From DATEGZ01 sp035519535 (lineage in GTDB: Bacteria > Acidobacteriota > Vicinamibacteria > Vicinamibacterales > SCN-69-37), in NCBI GenBank assembly GCA_035519535.1, contig DATIWF010000109.1, positions 19,613-83,612 on the forward strand: a stretch of 64,000 nt of DNA, written 5' to 3'. A model generated the notes under the pieces. It searched no databases and was not told the origin of the DNA. It saw nothing but the letters and a program-made list of their open reading frames with translations. Positions 34,060 to 43,059 of the stretch are shown in pieces. The translations under genes and the position numbers were made by a program. Positions within the stretch are counted from its first letter, which is position 1. The number at the start of each line of letters is the position of its first letter.

Positions 34060-35223
34060 TCACTGATACTTGAACACACGCGTGCCGATCCAGCCAAGCA
34101 CGAGGGCGCCCGCGGTGAGCGCGATGAGGTGCGGCACGGCCGCGGCGGGCGCATCGCCGAAACTCACGAGCTTGTGCAGCGCGTCCATCGCCCAACCAGT
34201 CGGCAGCGCGAGCGCGAGGCGCTGCATCCACCGCGGCGTGATCTCGATCGGCCACCAGCAGCCGCCGAGGGCCGCCAGGAGCTGCGTCGCGAGCACGCCA
34301 AGCCCCGCCGTCTGCGCCGGCGTGCGCGTCACGCTGGCGATGACCACCGCGAGCCCGGCCGAGAACGCCGCCCAGCCTCCCATCACGGCGAACACCATCG
34401 GCAGCGCGGATCCCCACCGCATCTTGAACAGCACGCTGCCCGCGATCATCGCAAACGCAATCTGCACCATGCCGAGCGCCATCCGTGCGCCCCACTTGCC
34501 GAGCACGACGGACCCGCGCGAGATCGGCGCCGACGCCAGACGCCTGAGCAAGCCTTGATCGCGTTCGACGACGAGCGTGACGGCGCCGCTCGTGAGGAGC
34601 ACGAGCATCGTGAACATGACCATCGTGCCGGGCACGGCCTGCGCGAAGCCGATCGGCGGCACCAGCCGCTTGCCGGCCGACGTCACCGACAGCGTGAGCG
34701 CGCGCGGCATCGCAGCGAGCGCCCCGAAGGACGAGGCGTCGGCCGTTTGACCGTTCATGCGGACGACCGCGAGGTCCGCGACGACCTCGTAGACCGCCCG
34801 CGCGATTCGCACCTGGTCGTAGTCGCCGCCAAGCGGATCGCCGTCGCGCTCGAAGGTGAGGGTCTGATGGACGCCGGCCAACGCGGCCGCCGTGAACGTC
34901 GGGTGCGGCGCGGGCGGATCGGGAATCGTGAGACGGCGCGCGACCTTCGCGAACGCGGCGTCGCCGTCCGGCCGCACGACGTCGTACTGCTGCGCATCCA
35001 GCCGCCGCAGGAGTTCGTCCATCAGGAACCCGCCGTTCGCGCCGCCGCGGATCGCGAGCGTCGCGCGGGTCGTCGAGGCGGGGCCGAAGCCGCCCGTGAC
35101 CGTACCGATGAAGTAGAAGAAGACGACCGGCATCAGGAACGTCCAGAGGATCGTCTCGCGCCGTCGCAGCAGGTACGCGACGTCCTTGGTGGCGACGAAC
35201 CAGGCGCCCGGAAACAGCCGCAT
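34060..35223 (-). CDS. ABC-2 type exporter permease (second subunit)
   Basis: A 387-aa ABC-2 permease. One membrane helix near the N-terminus (ILWTFLMPVVFFYFIGTV) is followed by a large extracytoplasmic domain (about 45-210), then five helices (VMFTMLVLLTSGAVTLVVE, MALGMVQIAFAMIAGSVL, PMVFAVMGGWAAFSAGLAVVI, GLGVLATQLLAALGGCWW, HLIALTAGALVLGWI), as in YhhJ/NatB-type subunits. Its ATG shares one base with the stop of the first permease (TGATG). It should pair with that subunit and the upstream ATPase. Confidence 0.9.
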   Translation of the reverse strand: MRLFPGAWFVATKDVAYLLRRRETILWTFLMPVVFFYFIGTVTGGFGPASTTRATLAIRGGANGGFLMDELLRRLDAQQYDVVRPDGDAAFAKVARRLTIPDPPAPHPTFTAAALAGVHQTLTFERDGDPLGGDYDQVRIARAVYEVVADLAVVRMNGQTADASSFGALAAMPRALTLSVTSAGKRLVPPIGFAQAVPGTMVMFTMLVLLTSGAVTLVVERDQGLLRRLASAPISRGSVVLGKWGARMALGMVQIAFAMIAGSVLFKMRWGSALPMVFAVMGGWAAFSAGLAVVIASVTRTPAQTAGLGVLATQLLAALGGCWWPIEITPRWMQRLALALPTGWAMDALHKLVSFGDAPAAAVPHLIALTAGALVLGWIGTRVFKYQ

Positions 35224-36452
35224 CAGCTCACCGCAAACTGGCCGCGCAGGCGCCGCACCGCCAGCCAGAAGGCGACGGCGGCGGGCACACCGAGGGCGAC
35301 TGCGGCCACCGCCAGCGCGCCGGGCTCGGGATGGCCGAAAAGAATCTCTTTGATCTTCGCGACGGCGAGGCCGTTCGGCGTCCAGCGGCCGATGCGCGCC
35401 ATCCAGGCGGGCATGACCTCGAAGGGAAAGAAGGACCCGCCGATCATGATGAGGGGAAACACGATCATCGACGACAGAAACTGGCCGCCGCGCGTGCTCG
35501 TCGACAGGACCTGAATGAGCACGAGATAGCTGAAGAGCGCGGCGCCGGCGAACGCGGCCCAGACGAGCGCCAGCGGCGCGCGCGCCATCGGCACCCCGAA
35601 CATCACGACGCCCAGCCCGAGCGCGACGACGACGGCGAGCGCCATGATGGTCACGCTCGCCACCAGCTTGCCCATGAGGAACGACGCGACGCGCTGCGGC
35701 GTCGACAGCAGGCGCCGGAGCGTGCCGCTCGTCTTCTCGATCCAGATGTCGAGGCTCATGCCCTGGGCCGTGAACATCAGCGACATCAGCAGCAGGCCCG
35801 GCAGGAACAACGCCCAGAAGTTCGGCTGGTCCTCCTTGGGCGCCGCCTTGGCCTCGAGCTCGAGCACCGGCGGAAAGAGCGTGGCTTGCACCGCGCGCAG
35901 CCGGTCGTTGAACGCGCGGCTGACGGCCGCGACGCCCTCGCTCGACGGACCGCGGACGCTCCGGATCGAATCGGCGATCTCGCGGAGCTGCTGTCCGAAG
36001 AGGCGTTGCACGTAGAACGCCGCTTCGACCAGCATCTTCAGGCCCTCTTCGATGATCACGGGCAGGATGCGCTCGGCGGGATTCGTCACCAGGGTGAGCG
36101 TGGCCGGCTGCTCGCGCAGCACGCCGTCCTCGAAGCCCTTCGGGATCGTGAGGAGCGCGCTCGCGTCGCCGTGGTCGATCTTCCTGCGGCCGGCGTCCGC
36201 CGTCACGATCTCCACGTCCAGGAACTCCGCGAGCCGTCCCTGCCGGCTGCCGCCGATCAACAGCCGGCTCACGAGCGACTGATCCTCGTCGACGATCAGA
36301 AGATGCGCTTTCGGCGCCGGGCCGTTGCCGCCGTCGATGAGACTCAGCAGCGCGCCGATGAGGATCGGCAGGCCCATCCACATCAGCAGGGCCGCCGGAT
36401 CGGTCAGCCGCCGCCGCAGGTCCTTGAGCGCCGAGGTCAGGACGAAGCGCAC
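35223..36452 (-). CDS. ABC-2 type exporter permease (first subunit)
   Basis: A 409-aa ABC-2 permease with the same layout: an N-terminal helix (LLMWMGLPILIGALLSLI), an extracytoplasmic domain to about residue 220, and a C-terminal set of helices (FWALFLPGLLLMSLMF, ASVTIMALAVVVALGLGVVMF, LVWAAFAGAALFSYLVLI, FLSSMIVFPLIMIGGSFFPF, LAVAAVALGVPAAVAFWLAV). The start is GTG 36452 with GGGAG 5 nt upstream inside the end of the ATPase gene. The two permeases are distinct in sequence, implying a heterodimer. Confidence 0.9.
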   Translation of the reverse strand: MRFVLTSALKDLRRRLTDPAALLMWMGLPILIGALLSLIDGGNGPAPKAHLLIVDEDQSLVSRLLIGGSRQGRLAEFLDVEIVTADAGRRKIDHGDASALLTIPKGFEDGVLREQPATLTLVTNPAERILPVIIEEGLKMLVEAAFYVQRLFGQQLREIADSIRSVRGPSSEGVAAVSRAFNDRLRAVQATLFPPVLELEAKAAPKEDQPNFWALFLPGLLLMSLMFTAQGMSLDIWIEKTSGTLRRLLSTPQRVASFLMGKLVASVTIMALAVVVALGLGVVMFGVPMARAPLALVWAAFAGAALFSYLVLIQVLSTSTRGGQFLSSMIVFPLIMIGGSFFPFEVMPAWMARIGRWTPNGLAVAKIKEILFGHPEPGALAVAAVALGVPAAVAFWLAVRRLRGQFAVS

Positions 36453-36454
36453 GG

Positions 36455-37384
36455 CTACTCCCGCAGCTCCCGGCCGGTGAGCTTGATGAACAGGCTCTCG
36501 AGGCTGGGCTGGCTGAGCGAGGTCTCCTGCAGCTCGCCGCCGGCGGCCTCAATCGCACTGAAGATCGCCGCGAGCTTGCGCGTGGCGTCCTCGACCGCCA
36601 GCCGGAGCGTCCGCTCGTCGGCGGAGACGACTTCGACGCCGTCCATCCGCTCGAGCGCGCGGCGCGCGGCCTGTGGATCGAATCGCCCGCTGAGGCGCAG
36701 CACGTCCTTTTCGCCGATCAGTCGCCGCAGCTCGTCGAGCGTCCCCATCGACAGCAGCTTGCCGTGATCGATGATCGCGATCCGGTCGCAGAGATCCTGC
36801 GCCTCTTCCATGTAATGCGTGGTGTAGAGCACGCACGTGCCCGCGGCGACCTCCTCGCGCACGAGCTCGAGCAGGCGCACGCGGCTCTGGGGATCGACGC
36901 CGACGGTCGGCTCGTCGAGCAGGAGTACTTTCGGTTGGTGCACGACGCCGCAGCCGAAGTTCAGCCGGCGCTTCATGCCGCCGCTGAAGCGCTTGACGGG
37001 CTCGCGCGCGCGGTCGCCGAGCCCGATGCGCTCGAGCACTTCGAGCACGCGGCGTTTCAACGCGTCGCCGGCCAGTCCGTAGGCGGCGCCCCAGTAGGCG
37101 AGGTTTTCGCGCGCGTTCAGATCCTCGTAGAGCGCCAGGTCCTGGGGCACGATGCCGAGCTCGCGGCGGGCCGCGCCGCTGTCGGTGACGACATCGTGGC
37201 CGAGCACGCTGATGTGGCCGGACGTCGGCGTGAGCAGACCCGAAATGCACCCGATCGTCGTGGACTTGCCGGCGCCGTTCGGGCCGAGCAGCCCGAAGAT
37301 CGAGCGCGGCTCGGCGGCGAAGCTCACGCCGTCGACGGCGACCAGGTCGCCGTAGCGCTTGCCGAGCTGGGAGACCGTAATCAT
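36455..37384 (-). CDS. ABC transporter ATP-binding protein (ABC-2 exporter)
   Basis: A 309-aa ATPase with Walker A GPNGAGKST (residues 34-42), signature FSGGMKRRLN and Walker B VLLLDEPTVGVDPQSR, followed by the conserved His in LYTTHYMEEAQDLCDRIAIID. This is the drug/lipid-export (NatA/CcmA-like) class that pairs with ABC-2 permeases. A C-terminal ~90-residue domain is typical of this class. It is the first gene of a tightly packed four-gene operon (ATPase, two permeases, P-loop kinase). The cargo cannot be inferred. Confidence 0.93.
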   Translation of the reverse strand: MITVSQLGKRYGDLVAVDGVSFAAEPRSIFGLLGPNGAGKSTTIGCISGLLTPTSGHISVLGHDVVTDSGAARRELGIVPQDLALYEDLNARENLAYWGAAYGLAGDALKRRVLEVLERIGLGDRAREPVKRFSGGMKRRLNFGCGVVHQPKVLLLDEPTVGVDPQSRVRLLELVREEVAAGTCVLYTTHYMEEAQDLCDRIAIIDHGKLLSMGTLDELRRLIGEKDVLRLSGRFDPQAARRALERMDGVEVVSADERTLRLAVEDATRKLAAIFSAIEAAGGELQETSLSQPSLESLFIKLTGRELRE

Positions 37385-37525
37385 GCGGATCGCGGGCGCC
37401 TATTCTGGCACGCCGGCGCGCCGACTGCGCGACGCACACGTCGGACCGACGGGGGCGTGCCGGTGGTCGGAACTGGACGCCGACGAGCGGACCGAGACCC
37501 GGAGCCCGGGGCTCCCGCGCTCTCG

Positions 37526-38074
37526 CTACGATTTGTCCTTGGCGCCCTTGCTCGTGAGGAACTTCACGATCTTGTCGCGCTGGTCGGTCTTCCCCTTGTA
37601 GTTGTTGGTCTTCGCGAGCGAGAGCGGCGTGTCGCCGGCCTTCGTCTTCGCGTTGACGTCGGCCTTGTGCTCGACCAGCAGCTGGACCATCGACGACGTG
37701 GACTTCGCCGCGGCGGCATGGAGCGCCGTCCGGCCGTCCTTGTCGGTATCGGTGAGCTCGGCGCCCGCGTTGATCAGGATGCGCATCCCTTCGACGCAGT
37801 CCGTCTCGGCGGCGGCGACCACGAGCGGCGTGCCGTCGGCACTCTTGATGGTGGACGGGTCGATGGTCACGGCGTTGGCCGCCGCAATGGCCGCGCCCGC
37901 GCTGGCCGCGCCCACGGGCGAGCCGGTGATGAGCGCGCGCAGGTCATCGACCCGGCATTTCTGCACCAGCTTCATCGCGTCGTCGAAACCGGCCTTGGGG
38001 TTGTTCTGAGCGGCGGTCGTGGCGGACCACGCCACCGCGGCTACCAGCGCTGCCAGCAGGGTGTGCCGTGTCAT
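37526..38074 (-). CDS. Secreted ankyrin-repeat protein
   Basis: A 182-aa exported protein (signal LLAALVAAVAWSATTAAQ). It carries ankyrin-type repeats, most clearly DGRTALHAAAAKSTSSMVQLLVEHKADVN and AGDTPLSLAKTNNYKG, with a degenerate earlier one (DGTPLVVAAAETDCVEGMRILINAGAEL). Ankyrin repeats bind proteins; no partner is evident. TACACT on the minus strand ends exactly 6 nt before ATG 38074 and there is no ribosome site, consistent with a leaderless mRNA. Confidence 0.82.
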   Translation of the reverse strand: MTRHTLLAALVAAVAWSATTAAQNNPKAGFDDAMKLVQKCRVDDLRALITGSPVGAASAGAAIAAANAVTIDPSTIKSADGTPLVVAAAETDCVEGMRILINAGAELTDTDKDGRTALHAAAAKSTSSMVQLLVEHKADVNAKTKAGDTPLSLAKTNNYKGKTDQRDKIVKFLTSKGAKDKS

Positions 38075-38080
38075 GGGCTC

Positions 38081-38086
38081 AGTGTA
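38081..38086 (-). promoter_or_regulatory. -10-like TACACT, 6 nt before start codon
   Basis: The hexamer on the minus strand is separated from ATG 38074 by GAGCCC only. This spacing places the predicted transcription start on the A of the start codon. No Shine-Dalgarno is present. Confidence 0.45.
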
Positions 38087-38140
38087 GCGCGAACGAGCCG
38101 CGCCCGGATGCAGTGAGGGAGTACCGCACGCCGTGTGCGC

Positions 38141-38731
38141 CTACTGCCACACGGTCCTCACGGCCGCGACGACCAGCGACTTGATGATCGGCGGATCCAT
38201 TTTCTTGTTGAGCGAGACCTGCTGGATCGTCCAGACCGGTCCGCTCGAGTCGAGCTCGCCGAGGACGCCGTCGGCTTCGCCGGGCAGCGCGAAACGGCAG
38301 GTGTAGAGCTCCGTCATGCGGTCGACCTCACGGCCGCCGCCGAAGATCATCGGCTGGCAGGTGGTGCCGTCCTCGAGCTCGAAGAACCACGCGCGGAGGC
38401 CCGCGACGTGCGTCGCGCCCGATGGCGACGCGCCGGCGGGCGATTCCACGACCACGCCGCTCGCGGGCTCGCGGGGATCGATGCCGCAACGCGCGCGCCC
38501 GGCGTGATCCGTCGTGAAGCACGGGTCGTAGGTCGTGTCGCCGACGGCGCAGCGGGACGCGTCCGACCGATCGACCACGAGCGAAGGGCGACACACGCCG
38601 GACTTGACCGGACCGCTGAACGTCGTTGCGGGCGTGAATCGCACGACCCGCGTGGGCGCGGGGGCCTGCTGCCGGGGAGGGGGCGCGACGAGCACGCAGA
38701 TCGCCGCCAGCATCGCGGTCGGCCACGTCAT
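38141..38731 (-). CDS. Secreted protein, unknown function
   Basis: A 196-aa protein with an N-terminal export signal (MTWPTAMLAAICVLVAPPP) and no recognised domain. It contains six cysteines after the signal (CRPS, RCAV, PCFT, RCGI, TCQP, TCRF), an even number compatible with extracytoplasmic disulphides. TACGCT lies 6 nt before ATG 38731 without a ribosome site. It lies 66 bp upstream of the ankyrin gene on the same strand. Confidence 0.65.
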   Translation of the reverse strand: MTWPTAMLAAICVLVAPPPRQQAPAPTRVVRFTPATTFSGPVKSGVCRPSLVVDRSDASRCAVGDTTYDPCFTTDHAGRARCGIDPREPASGVVVESPAGASPSGATHVAGLRAWFFELEDGTTCQPMIFGGGREVDRMTELYTCRFALPGEADGVLGELDSSGPVWTIQQVSLNKKMDPPIIKSLVVAAVRTVWQ

Positions 38732-38737
38732 GGCGAC

Positions 38738-38743
38738 AGCGTA
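38738..38743 (-). promoter_or_regulatory. -10-like TACGCT, 6 nt before start codon
   Basis: The minus-strand hexamer is followed by GTCGCC and then ATG 38731, the same geometry as at 38081-38086. No Shine-Dalgarno is visible. Confidence 0.4.
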
Positions 38744-38802
38744 GCATCGCGGCTCGCGGATCGAAACCGCATTAGAATCGGGTCCGCAGCGGGGATGACG
38801 CG

Positions 38803-39438
38803 ATGCGCGTGGCGATCGTGGGCGGTCCGGGAGTTGGGAAGAGCACGCTCGTGCGTCAGCTGGGCGACCTGTACCACCACGGATCGTACGGCGAGGGCGA
38901 AAAGGGCGTGTGGGATCCGCGCATGCTCGCCGACATCGAGGCCGGGCAGAACGCGGTCGGGGTCACCGCGTACTTCGCGTGGCTGTACGACGCGAACTAT
39001 CGTGACGCCGCGGGCCACGACGGGCCGGGCAAGGTGATCTTCTTCGAGGGCGCGCGCATCACGCTCGAAGCCCACATGGCGGAGTACCCGGCCCACACGC
39101 ACACCGAGCTGCGCAAGGTGCTGTCGATCGGCGACGCGTGGCGCCCGGACCGCGTGATCGTCCTCACTTCGAGCACGGACACGATCGAGAAGCACATCCG
39201 GCTGCGCAACCGCGCCTACGAAGACGTCGAGGTCATGGCGCAGCGGTTCCGCCTCATCGACGCGGAATTCCGGCGGCTGGCGCCGCAGTACCCGAACACG
39301 GTGCTCATCAACCGCGATGGTCTCGAGTTCCACGAGCGCGCGGGCCTGCTACACGTCATCGAGGCCGCCGGGTTGCCGATGTTCCGCGAGATTCCGTACC
39401 GAGTGATGGCGCACTTCGAGGCAGACGGCCCGTCCTAG
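38803..39438 (+). CDS. P-loop NTPase / nucleoside-kinase-like protein
   Basis: A 211-aa cytoplasmic P-loop protein. Walker A is GGPGVGKST (residues 7-15). A later segment (VIFFEGARITLEAHMAEY) and LTSSTDTIEKHIRLRNRAYE, with a lid-like Arg-rich helix, resemble deoxynucleoside or thymidylate kinases. The substrate is not readable, and a NadR-type kinase is an alternative. Its TAG stop overlaps the stop of the convergent DUF5695 gene: the four bases CTAG serve both. A TAGAAT hexamer lies about 25 bp upstream. Confidence 0.7.
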   Translation: MRVAIVGGPGVGKSTLVRQLGDLYHHGSYGEGEKGVWDPRMLADIEAGQNAVGVTAYFAWLYDANYRDAAGHDGPGKVIFFEGARITLEAHMAEYPAHTHTELRKVLSIGDAWRPDRVIVLTSSTDTIEKHIRLRNRAYEDVEVMAQRFRLIDAEFRRLAPQYPNTVLINRDGLEFHERAGLLHVIEAAGLPMFREIPYRVMAHFEADGPS

Positions 39439-42368
39439 CGGCGGATGAGCTCCACGGTCGTCGTGCCGCCGGCGATCGCCAGCTGCGCGCGCCACGGGTA
39501 GTCCCACTCGCCCGTCTGCACGAGTGCGACCGTCTTGCCGTCCTGGCGCAGTTCGAATCTCGCATTCGCGGGGAGAGCGAGGCGCACGCCGGTCGCATGC
39601 GCGTTGCCGGTGCGGTTCTCCACGGCGAACGTGATCCGCGAGGCGGCTTTGTCCAGGGTAATCGGGCCGCCCTCGGCGAAGCCGTCGCGCTCGAGCTCGA
39701 GCTTGACGCGGCTGATGTCCTCGGGGAAGGGGAGCGTGCGGTCGGGAATGACGATGTCGAGGCGGCGCCTCAGGCCATCGCGCGGGACGACGGTGAGCGT
39801 CGTGCCGGCGTCCGTCATCACGCCCCCGTAGGCGAACCACCCGAAGATCGGATCGTTCGTCACGACGGTTGCGGCCATGCGCAGCGCGCCGCCGAAGCCG
39901 AGGTCGATCTCGCCGTCGTAGTGCCAGGGCCCGCGCGGCTCGGTGACGCCCCCCGGATAACTCGATCCCATCCAGGCGCTGCCGACCTTCGTGGACATGA
40001 ACTGCCAGCCGGCCGCGCCGTCGTTCTCGGGCCCGGGAGACCAGAAGCCGTAGTTGGTCTCCGGCCGGCCGGTGTTCATGAGCGCCCAGGAGCTCAGGTA
40101 GGAGGCGTAGCCGAGCTGCAGCCAGTCGAACGGCCGCGGCGCGAAGTTGAGGCCGTAGTCGAGCACGCCCCAGCCGCCCATCGCGGCCATGTAGCTCATC
40201 CCGGCGTCGCTGCCGAGCGTGTAGTAGGCCGGGTTGAGCCACCCGCGCACGACGAGGCCCGACGCGAGCTGGCGATCCATGAAGGCGCGCGAGTCCTCGC
40301 GCGCGACGGACGGGTGCGAGTACCACTTCTGGAGCTTGACGTCGTACCAGAGGTGCTCGTCCGGCGCCATGTCGTGCGTGGCGCCGTACTTTGCGAACGC
40401 GTACGTGGACTCGAACGCCGTGCGGTCGAACGCGTACTCCGACCGGAACGGGTACGGGTCGTCGTAGACGAAGTACTTGGTCTTGATCTCCCACTGGTGG
40501 CGCAGCCACCCGGCCTGCTCGGGGAAGCCCTCGCGATCGAGCGCCGCAATGAGATCGAGGACGACCAGCTCGTTGTAGAGCCCCCACTTGTACGTCTCGT
40601 AGTAGGAGGGGTAGATCTCGTAGGGGTAGATGTAGAAGGCGCGCGCGGTCTCCCAGGCGCGATTGAGGTAGCCGGCCGCGTCGAGATAGGTCGACATCTC
40701 GGGGTACAGCTTCGCGATCTGGTACATGTGGAAATACAGCATGATCACGTGCGGGTAGTCGTACGACCGCCACACGTGCTCCTTGTCGAGATCGCGGAGC
40801 GCCGTGGCGCCGCTCGCGAGGTGCTCGGCGTAGTCCTTCCGCCGCGCCGGATCGCGGTTGATGAACCAGTTCGGCGTGCCGTACACCCCGTACGGATATG
40901 GCCGTTCGTCGTCCCGCCGCTGCAGCCCGCCCCAGACGAAGTTCTTGAGGTAGTACTCGAGCGACTCGATTTCCTTCCTGTCCGGATAGGTGACGTTCTT
41001 TTCGGCGAGGTACGGGGCCTTGGACAGGCCCGGGTCGTCGCACGTGAGCGCGTAGACCATGCGATCGAGAAAGATGTCCGGGTCGTCGATCGTTCGCACC
41101 GTCTTCGCGCGCATGTCGTAGATCGCGTAGACGCCGTTCCACCACTTGCTCGGATCCTTGATCTGCTGCCGGTTGACCAGGAAGGCCGCGCGCTTCTTGA
41201 TGAGGGTCTCCATCGGCTCGGTGACGAAGAACTCGAGGTACGTTCGCCGGCCGCCGTCGTGGACGATGGTCAACTCGTTCTCGCCGAGCTTCCTGAACGC
41301 GACTTCGTACACGTGCGTGTCGGGCACAGGCGGCACGCGCGGCGCGCCGAGGATCGTCATCGTCGTGTCGGCGGGGAACTCCGGCTCGATGCGCTCGATC
41401 TTCGCCTTCGTGTGGAGCGAGAAGCGCGCCGTGAGGTCGCTCGGCACCGTCATGCCCGGCACCACGCGCACGTCGAAGAGGCCGGCCTGGTAGATCAGAT
41501 CGCGCAGCTCGTCGTAGCTCGACGCCCACTGCAGGCGAAAACCGTACGACGCCCGGCTGCCGGGTTGCCCGGCGGGCGCGAGGTCGAGCGACGTGTTCGG
41601 CTGCCGCCAGCTGCCGCGCGGCTCGGCCGCGGCCGCGTGGCTCGAGTGCACGTAGACCTGCGGTCCGCCGCCGCGACCGCCGCCCGTCGCCGTGTACTCG
41701 AGCTTGGTGCCCGGCCGCACGGTGACGAGCAGGAACGGCGGCGCGCCGGACGCACGCACGTAGAAGAAGAACGACCCGTAGCCCGAGACGAACTGATGCT
41801 TGAGGAAGCCGCGCTCGAAGATGTCGGCCGGTGTGGCGCCGCTGGCGCCCTGCGCGGGAATCGAGATGCCGAGGTCGCCAATCGTCACGGCCGCGCGCCC
41901 CGTCGACTCGAGGTCGATCGTCCAGTCGAGCACGCGCCCGTCGGTGTGATACGTCTCCGTGATCTTCAACGGCGACGCCGCGTTGGCGCTCGTGTACGTA
42001 ACCGTGCCCGTGTCGGGCGACGCAGTCAGGCGCGCCGCGCGATTCGCGACCGTCGTCCAGTCCGTCTGGCCGGCCGCGCGATACACGACGGTCAGTCCGA
42101 GCGTGGCCGCCCCGGTCGCGGACGCGGCCGCGCCACCCCCACGCCGTCCGGCAGGCGCGCCAGTCGTCAGCGTGGCGCCGAAGGGATCGTTCGGATTGGC
42201 GAGGCTGGAGATGCCACGTTCGTCGTACGCAAACCGAAAGTCACCCTTCGTCACGACGTCCGGGGTCGGCGCGCCGGCGACACGTCCGGCCTGTCGGCCG
42301 GCCAGCGGCGGCGCGGCGAGCGCGCAGACGAGCAGGGCGGTTGCGCCGATCGCGACGAGCGGCTTCAT
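39435..42368 (-). CDS. Large secreted DUF5695-type protein, probable glycan-active enzyme
   Basis: A 977-aa exported protein (signal PLVAIGATALLVCALAAPPLAG). An N-terminal beta-sandwich region (about 30-330) with GDFRFAYDERGISSLANPNDPFG is followed by a helical, aromatic-rich region (about 400-760; PSYYETYKWGLYNELVVLDLIAALDREGFPEQA) of the alpha/alpha-toroid kind seen in glycoside hydrolases and lyases, and a C-terminal beta domain. This matches DUF5695 proteins; a carbohydrate substrate is inferred from the fold only. Gly/Arg-rich inserts (GRRGGG, GGGRGGGP) interrupt the beta region. The gene starts 6 bp after the zinc-ribbon gene. Confidence 0.75.
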   Translation of the reverse strand: MKPLVAIGATALLVCALAAPPLAGRQAGRVAGAPTPDVVTKGDFRFAYDERGISSLANPNDPFGATLTTGAPAGRRGGGAAASATGAATLGLTVVYRAAGQTDWTTVANRAARLTASPDTGTVTYTSANAASPLKITETYHTDGRVLDWTIDLESTGRAAVTIGDLGISIPAQGASGATPADIFERGFLKHQFVSGYGSFFFYVRASGAPPFLLVTVRPGTKLEYTATGGGRGGGPQVYVHSSHAAAAEPRGSWRQPNTSLDLAPAGQPGSRASYGFRLQWASSYDELRDLIYQAGLFDVRVVPGMTVPSDLTARFSLHTKAKIERIEPEFPADTTMTILGAPRVPPVPDTHVYEVAFRKLGENELTIVHDGGRRTYLEFFVTEPMETLIKKRAAFLVNRQQIKDPSKWWNGVYAIYDMRAKTVRTIDDPDIFLDRMVYALTCDDPGLSKAPYLAEKNVTYPDRKEIESLEYYLKNFVWGGLQRRDDERPYPYGVYGTPNWFINRDPARRKDYAEHLASGATALRDLDKEHVWRSYDYPHVIMLYFHMYQIAKLYPEMSTYLDAAGYLNRAWETARAFYIYPYEIYPSYYETYKWGLYNELVVLDLIAALDREGFPEQAGWLRHQWEIKTKYFVYDDPYPFRSEYAFDRTAFESTYAFAKYGATHDMAPDEHLWYDVKLQKWYSHPSVAREDSRAFMDRQLASGLVVRGWLNPAYYTLGSDAGMSYMAAMGGWGVLDYGLNFAPRPFDWLQLGYASYLSSWALMNTGRPETNYGFWSPGPENDGAAGWQFMSTKVGSAWMGSSYPGGVTEPRGPWHYDGEIDLGFGGALRMAATVVTNDPIFGWFAYGGVMTDAGTTLTVVPRDGLRRRLDIVIPDRTLPFPEDISRVKLELERDGFAEGGPITLDKAASRITFAVENRTGNAHATGVRLALPANARFELRQDGKTVALVQTGEWDYPWRAQLAIAGGTTTVELIRR

Positions 42369-42374
42369 GCCGAC

Positions 42375-42719
42375 CTAGATCTCGTCGACCTTGCCCTTGC
42401 CGGTGGGCTCGACGCTCTGCGCCGGCACGGTCTCGAGACGCGTGCCCATCACGCCGACCAGGATGATCACCGCAAACGCGAGCGCGATCAGCCGCAGCCA
42501 GATCGAGGGGAACTTGAAGAGGAGCGCCGCGGTCACGATGAGGCCGAGCGCGCCGACGCCGGTGAGCAGCGTCAGCGCCGAGAATCGCATCAGCGCGCCG
42601 CACTCCTTGCACGGCTGCACGAGCCGGCCGCTCATGATTGACGACATCCACCACAGCTTCGACCACTCGTACCGCGTGAGCGTGACGTTGCAGTTCGGGC
42701 ACTGGCGAATCGTACTCAT
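42375..42719 (-). CDS. Zinc-ribbon membrane protein
   Basis: A 114-aa protein with four cysteines in two pairs (CPNC near residue 8 and CKEC near residue 37), forming a likely zinc ribbon, followed by two membrane helices (SALTLLTGVGALGLIVTAALLF and LRLIALAFAVIILVGVMG). ATG 42719 is chosen because AGGAG is 5 nt upstream; a longer in-frame ORF to 42785 adds a Cys/Arg-rich non-conserved tail. It is the first gene of a pair with the DUF5695 gene. Function is unknown. Confidence 0.75.
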   Translation of the reverse strand: MSTIRQCPNCNVTLTRYEWSKLWWMSSIMSGRLVQPCKECGALMRFSALTLLTGVGALGLIVTAALLFKFPSIWLRLIALAFAVIILVGVMGTRLETVPAQSVEPTGKGKVDEI

Positions 42720-43059
42720 GAGGACTCCTGGCAGACGGCCGCGTCGTGCTGCGCACATGATACGGATTTGTGCGCTGCATTTCATCCGAACCGTGGTAGA
42801 CTCTCCCCGCTTCCCAAGACAACTACGAAACCGAAATTCCGGCTGACCCCACAGCCGACGGATCCGTCGTGACAGGTCTGTCCCGTCACTGACGAATCGA
42901 AGCTAGGCACGCGGCCGCCCGCACGCCGAACGTGCGCGCGCGGCGTGTCCGTGGTGTGGCACGCAGCTTGATGTGTGCCATCGACAACCTCCCCAGGTCG
43001 ATCCCGTAAGTCCCCCAGCCGTACGTCCGGTGGAATCCACCGGTTTCCGGAGGTTCGTG
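42720..43059. other. 340-bp gene-free region with several hairpins
   Basis: No credible gene lies here. On the plus strand the leader of the di-haem gene could form a row of hairpins: GGCTG/CAGCC (42841-42856), the palindrome CGACGGA-TCCGTCG (42856-42869), GTGAC/GTCAC (42869-42889) and CCGGTG/CACCGG (43028-43044) next to the ribosome site. A TAGACT hexamer near 42797 could be a -10 element. It does not match a riboswitch class that I recognise. Confidence 0.5.
43028..43044 (+). promoter_or_regulatory. Hairpin just before the ribosome site of the di-haem gene
   Basis: CCGGTGGAATCCACCGG is a perfect 17-bp palindrome ending 5 nt before the GGAGG ribosome site (43049-43053). Folding could affect translation initiation, but no switching partner is seen. 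Confidence 0.45.

Noticed and set aside
34060..36558. A single 832-aa ABC permease
   Set aside because: The 5' part is a shadow frame of the first permease; the true second permease starts at 35223 with a TGATG overlap.
39138..42641. 1167-aa plus-strand ORF
   Set aside because: It overlaps the P-loop gene and runs antisense through the DUF5695 gene; composition is that of a GC-rich shadow frame.
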